Source: Leucaena leucocephala (lineage: Eukaryota > Streptophyta > Magnoliopsida > Fabales > Fabaceae). From it: a stretch of 64,000 nt of DNA. The stretch covers positions 6,619,001-6,683,000 of the forward strand of contig CM073562.1 of the NCBI GenBank assembly GCA_037074615.1, read 5' to 3'. The notes beneath the pieces are model-generated. The model had not been told where the DNA came from. It saw only the letters and a program-made list of their open reading frames with translations, and did not search any database. Shown in pieces: positions 58,995-64,000 of the stretch (its first letter is position 1; each line of letters opens with the position of its first letter). Both the position numbers and the translations under genes were made by a program.

Positions 58995-59414
58995 AGTATT
59001 GATAAACTCATATTTATAGTGATTTTTAGTGTCTTTAAAGTGAGTTTATTATTGACTTTTATCCCAGTTATCAATATATTGAGCAATTATTAAATAAATA
59101 ATATTCATAATAGTTTAGAATTAATTGATATAAATTTAATGCTTAAACTGAACAAATAATCTGTTTATTCTAATTTTCTATCCTAGACCAATGTATTAAC
59201 AGAGAATGATAGCTGGACTAAAGGAGTTGATGACATGTTACAGCATATGGGCTAGATCCAGGAATAGAGGAACATATTGAAAGTGGGGGATCATGCATAT
59301 GCTTGCACATGGAGGAGCACTGTTTATGCACACAATTCTGATCTGAACAGAATCACACATTTTAGCAGTAGCTCATGCACTCCACACATTATTCACACCA
59401 TTACAGCTTACAGT

Positions 59415-62400
59415 TGTCATATCCCCAATTTTATTACCTGATGTAACTGTACAGTTTATATGAAATGGACATGAGATTCTTGGAATAAATTATATCAGAT
59501 TGAGGAAGGACAGAGAGGGATTATTTACTAAGGAAAATATAGGGACCTAAACGCAAAGTAGAAAAGGTGAAAGACTAAAAGTTAAAGTAGAAACAAAATT
59601 TGGGTGAAAAGTGATAATTTCCAAAAGTTTAGGGACCTAAATATAAATAAGCAAAGTCAGGGACCTAAATGTAATTATGAGAAAGTTGAACTAAAAAATG
59701 CCCAAAATCATATTAGACCCAAATTTTACCAGTAGATAGACAAAGTTATTCCGGTCAGTTTAAGGAGTGATAGAATTTTGATTTGAGATCCTGATTAATT
59801 GATATAAATTCCTAAAGTCATAAGGAAATATTACAGTAATTTTCATACCTTAGAATTAGATAAAACCTTACAGTAAATTCTTACATTAAATATATAAATT
59901 TATAAAATTGACAGAGCCAAAAAAGGAATCCTGTAGAATTCTTACGGGATTTTACAATGGAATAGAATACCCAATAAATATGGTTCAGAGAGTTATTTTG
60001 GGATTTGTGCCATAAAGGGCATAAAAGCAATGAGTCCATGGCAAGGCTCAAATGGCACCATCATGAGCCCAATATGGTGACTGAACAATTAGGTGGGCCA
60101 GAGTCTAGAGTAGTCTAAGAAAAGTGTGAAATTATAAAAATACCCCTGGATGCTCATATTGTACCAGTAATGGATGGAGGGCATTTTAGTCATTCTAAAC
60201 AATCTAGAAACATCCCATATAGTATAAATATGATTAGTTAGAGCCAATATATGCCCTGAGGCAGTGCAAAGTGGGGTAAAATGACAATTATGCCCTTAGG
60301 GTTAATATAGTGCAAGACAGGACACCAAGGGTATTTTGGTCATTTCCCAAGAGATGGATGGAAGATAAATACCCAGTATAACAATTTCAATGGTATAAGG
60401 AATCTAGACACTGGTTTCCATGATAGAATACATATTCTGGAATATTATAAAATTTAAGAACATAAAATAGTCTAATTTTTGTGAAACTGCTCCAATAGAT
60501 ACCATACTAGACTGAAATTTTTTCTATCAGTATATTCTACTTTTTCCATCCAAACATGACCCTAAATGATGTCATGCATGGCATTAAAAGGCAAGGCTTC
60601 TAGGGCAAGTTTGTGCAAAAATGAATATAGCCATTAGATCAAATAGTAACCAAATTAATCTTGGCCATCCATTTCCACCCAAGCTCATCTATAAATGCCC
60701 CCTCATTTAGACTGGTTTCAGTATGCTTGAAGAACCATAGGTAAACTCTTGCAAAATTTCCATTCAACTAAGAAAGAAGCACACAACTTGGAGCACAAAG
60801 CAAGGTAATCATCTCCCTTGATCTTGAGCTTTATTCTAGCAAGCTAGCTCTTGATTTTAAGGGGTTCTTGTGCCATATTTCCCTTGTGGTTGCTGTTGGA
60901 AGTGCTGTCCATATATGGTTAGAATATGATTTTTATGTTATGGATAGTTTAGACAAGCTTAAACAAGCTAGAATCAAGTAGTATAAGCTTGGAAAATCAA
61001 GTATGTTTGGAATTACGGTTGTGTTCTTTCTGGTACTGTACATGACACTATTTATATGTTGGAATTTAATGATTTTGATGCTTCCAATGAGTTTAAAATA
61101 GAAAATTGTGTGGGGATAAAGTAGAACAAATATTGGAAGCATTGGAATCAAGATGTAAATGTTGGAAAATAAGAGGATGTGCTTCAGTCAAGAGCAGCAC
61201 TTTATGATGTGATTTTATTTTAGAAATTCTAGTTTCATATTTGGATTCTAAATGGAAAAATATGTGGAAATGAACCATGAGAATTTATTTTAGAAATATA
61301 GAAGTATGAAACATAAAGTAGAGAAAGAATGGAAACTAGTAAAAACCTAGTCTTAGTTTTGTATTCAAGTTGAGTTGTAACTTAATGTTACTTTGTAATG
61401 ACTAGGTTTTGATATTTGTGAAGGAAGGAAATCATCTCAAGAAGACTTTGACAAGGATAGCTAAGAGGTAGCAAGAATACCTAACTATAGTTTCATGTTT
61501 GCTTGCTTGTTGATTATGGTGTTTGGTTGAGCTTGAGACTATGTCATCATGTCTATGATGAAGTATGAATGATTGCAACTCCTTGAAATTTATGTCATGA
61601 CAATATGCATGTTAGAGTTTGCTTATGTGCCATTATGAAGTAACTCCCATCTCATGATAACATGTTAAGTATCCAATTAATCATGCATGATATTATGGTT
61701 TGTGTAACTTGCTATTGGGATTTCCATGAAATCTCATTCCTTCCATATGCATAACTATGTTATAGGTGCTAGAACCTCACAAGGAAAAAGGATAAACATA
61801 GATGTATGAGTTTGTGTAATAATTTACATTACTCACATGTCACTATGAAAGGATATGATGGATGTATGATGTATGATTATGTATTTGTGTTTTGAGGCCC
61901 TGATAGTGTGATGATGATTATAACATTAATAAATGAATTTGAACTTGAAATTTGGTATGATAATATCTAAGATACATATATTTAAATGAACACTAAGAAA
62001 GCCTCAATTGGTTAAGGATTCAAATTGTTATGATTTTTCAAAGTTGGAGTTAAAATCTAGAACTAAGAGAAAGTAAGCAACTGGAGGTAGTGACCTTCCG
62101 ACATGAATTTTGTATAGTAAATGAACGATTTTTTCCATGAAATTTGGTGAGTTTAAAGAGAACATCTAGATATTTAAATCTATAAGTAACACGGTTCATT
62201 TGGATAAGTAATGAAAGAGAAATAAATTTTTGAAATTAAGCTAAAGAAACTGAAACTTCCAGATTTTATCAAATGAACAGTGCTTTTCAACGAATAAACT
62301 GATTCCATTGGGACATTGGAACCTCAGTTTTATATTTTTTCTTCAAAGAGTAATGAAATAGAGTTCATTATAAATTGGAACCACCCTACTTTTATTTTTA

Positions 62401-62583
62401 TACATTTAATTATGAATTTTTAAAGTTGGGTACATGTTATAGAATTACTAAATTAACAGTAAAAGTGTACAGTACACGAGAATAATTCTTTTGAAAATGA
62501 AAGGTTCTAAAGCAAAAGACTATGTAATTGGTTCCAATGAATTTTCAATTATTATAATTGAGGTTGAAAGTAAGGACATGATA
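59415..62583 (+). repeat. Solo LTR, family C chromovirus (3169 bp)
   Basis: It starts TGTCATATCCCC, ends GGACATGATA, and is flanked by ACAGT at 59410-59414 and 62584-62588, a perfect target duplication. It resembles the LTRs of the chromovirus at 3605-12316 and the fragment at 15234-16393. TATAAAT is at 60690-60696 and a CAAGGTAATC donor-like site at 60801-60810. Minus-strand frames at 60933 and 61093 are chance. Confidence 0.93.
60690..60696 (+). promoter_or_regulatory. TATA box of solo LTR C
   Basis: TATAAATGCCCC, in the same context as at 45327 and 24283. It is the likely R-region promoter of the LTR. Confidence 0.55.
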
Positions 62584-63588
62584 ACAGTCACACCATTCTT
62601 CTATATAACACACATATCAGCATAGTTTATAGGGGGGTTCACTCACATTTCACACTGGACACACTCTTTTTCCTTCTCTATTCCACTCCATTCTCACTTT
62701 CCATTCCATTCATGCAAGACCCTAGATGCACAGTTTCATTCCATCTCTCCTTCTCTATTTCTATTTTCTTTTCTGCAACTTTCCTCTGTTCTGGACAATA
62801 GAACGAGAGGAAAGTTTTATAGTTCATCTCTATCTTCTTCTATCATTTTCACCATGATTGCTGCTATGTTTTCTGTTACTGTTGAAGTTCAGATGGCAAT
62901 GTAAGACTAAGCTACTGTGCTCTCTTGGAGATGATGTTGAACTAGAATCCTTGAGCTAAACAGGGAGTTCATTGTGTCTTTAACTCAGAGTTAATTGTAT
63001 CGAGTTAATGTAGTTAATTCTATAATTACTGATACAGTTAGAGCAATAGAGGACAAAGAAGTAGGGAACTGAGTTGAATTTCTTATTTCTACATAACTCA
63101 CCTTTGATTAATTCTCATCTTTGATCAAGTTGAATATAGTTATGGTTAATTAAAGTGGTTATATTTAATTCATATTCTAATATCTCTGAGTTGAATGATT
63201 TATAATCTCTTTTAATGTCTGCGAGTTGTAGATTTGATTGAGATTTAGCTAGCGAATTGTTAGCTAACATATTCTAATTTAACTGATCTACTCCTCATAT
63301 TTTGTGGATAATGAAAGTAAGGTAATCTCCAAGGGAACACACTTATCATTCATTCATCTCATCATCATAAACACTAAAAACATAAATAATAGCATAGAAT
63401 TTATTTTTAGTAGTTAGATTGAAACTCATCAAACACCATCTCTTTAACTTGTTAATTTATGGCTCATTAGATTAATTAGGAACTTCTACATCCATTTAGG
63501 CTCCTTGTGAATCGACCTAGGTTAGCCTCTATTTTACTATTGGTTAGCTTAGTTTTGTTTGATAATGAAAATGACAGTTATCAAGTAT

Positions 63589-63774
63589 GAAATGAAATGA
63601 TGTACCATGAATATGAAATGAATAAGTTGCATATTATAGTACGTATTCTTCTTTAAGACTTCATTGTTAGGAACATCGTAAGTGAGCTACAATAATTGAC
63701 ATTGAAAGCAGAGTCATCAACAAAGAATTGTGTTTTTTGGTATAGCTCTGTATACAATATACAAAAGTCAATTC
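63589..63774. other. Flank after the Athila/Tat-type solo LTR
   Basis: It begins with GAAATG text that, with the left flank, restores a 25/26-bp tandem duplication (unit AATGATGTACCATGA-type). The remaining sequence has no recognisable feature. Confidence 0.5.
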
Positions 63775-64000
63775 CTATACCCATATATAGTCCCAAATTT
63801 GATTCTTTACACGATAATTAACAGTATCCCAAGTCTCTATGGCGATGTTAGTCTTATTGCGTAATAGGAGGCTGACATAACGCATGTACTTCGTCCTGTG
63901 TTCACCAATTGGGTTCCAACATGTGTCAAACTCAATTGGTAGTAATTTTCATTTCTTCTTGTCTTTCATAATATCTTTCAATCGTGTTATACTTTTGCCC
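63775..64000 (-). pseudogene. Ptta/En-Spm transposase-like fragment (runs off the window)
   Basis: A minus-strand frame enters from the right edge and reads GKSITRLKDIMKDKKK, one stop, then LLPIEFDTCWNPIGEHR and TKYMRYVSLLLRNKTNIAIE, IETWDTVNYRVKNQIWDYIW, ending at a stop at 63775-63777. This is the N-proximal motif of plant Ptta/En-Spm proteins (G-x-PIGE-x-K-x-YVG-LAR, then W-x-VP, and K-x-IW). It is a different part of the protein from that at 17950-18880, so the two fragments cannot be compared directly. With one in-frame stop it is probably inactive, unless the stop is removed by splicing. Confidence 0.7.

Larger units (their letters stand above)
59000..63583 (+). repeat. Athila/Tat-type solo LTR, split by a chromovirus solo LTR
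   Basis: It begins TGATAAACTC and ends GACAGTTATCA, with AGTAT at 58995-58999 and 63584-63588. Removing the nested LTR leaves about 1410 bases, close to the 1476-bp LTR at 34768. The parts share a loose match in the region around CTAAACAGGGAGTTC (62960) and ACTCAAACGGGGAGTTT (26670). The element's ends are inverted (TGATAA and TTATCA). No PBS, gag or other internal sequence is present. The direct repeats in the flanking host sequence support the boundaries. Confidence 0.8.

Noticed and set aside
1..64000. Host genes, tRNA or rRNA genes, CRISPR arrays
   Set aside because: Looked for and not found. The tRNA-like signals are only short PBS sites complementary to tRNA 3' ends, and the repeated palindromes lack the regular repeat-spacer pattern of a CRISPR array.

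Overview
This window is a stack of nested transposable elements from a plant nuclear genome. It is very AT-rich, and I found no host gene, tRNA or rRNA. The lineages present are plant-typical: Ty1/copia Sirevirus-like, Ty3/gypsy chromovirus of Tekay/Del type with a C-terminal chromodomain-like tail, Athila/Tat-like, and CACTA/En-Spm with a Ptta-like gene. TATA boxes (TATAAATA) and short GT-AG introns also fit a plant, most likely a eudicot. I cannot name the species from sequence alone.

Layout, left to right. (1) 1-15233: a minus-strand Sirevirus-like copia relic. It runs from a 5' LTR at 13088-15233 through PBS, gag and zinc knuckle to a PPT at 714-726 and a 3' LTR leaving the window at base 1. 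It is split by a complete but dead chromovirus at 3605-12316 (minus strand, near-perfect 5-bp target duplication). (2) 15234-16393: an LTR fragment, then a CACTA element from 16394 with a broken Ptta-like gene and an Ulp1-like peptidase region on the minus strand. It is interrupted by an LTR A fragment holding a collapsed Athila-like copy (19079-22540) and by a solo LTR (22985-26080). (3) 26308-36243: a non-autonomous Athila/Tat-like element with gag and protease only, containing a solo LTR (27566-29234). It also carries an unexplained dispersed palindrome related to GTCGCGAC. (4) 36249-43863: the 3' end of a chromovirus with a 3096-bp LTR. It is split by a minus-strand solo LTR (36734-40514) that itself contains a copia solo LTR (37418-39315).

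(5) 44024-52238: a plus-strand gypsy element with a 5' LTR (split by a solo LTR at 45846-48195), a PBS, and an acidic leader ORF plus gag-like relics. It is cut abruptly at 52238, where the truncated 5' LTR of a sister element begins (52239-57222, split by a solo LTR at 52944-56270). (6) 57223-63588: the sister element's PBS and degraded internal part, invaded by an Athila/Tat-type solo LTR (59000-63583) that contains a chromovirus solo LTR (59415-62583). (7) 63775-64000: a second Ptta-like transposase fragment running off the right edge.

No gene here is likely to make a full protein. Every long reading frame is interrupted. The recurring process is insertion of LTR elements into other LTR elements, followed by LTR-LTR recombination: eight solo LTRs can be bounded by terminal motifs and target duplications. 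CpG-to-TpG/CpA decay explains most mismatches in the duplications and in one PBS, consistent with a long-methylated heterochromatic region. All family names are from motif recognition by eye; all boundaries come from comparing copies within this window.
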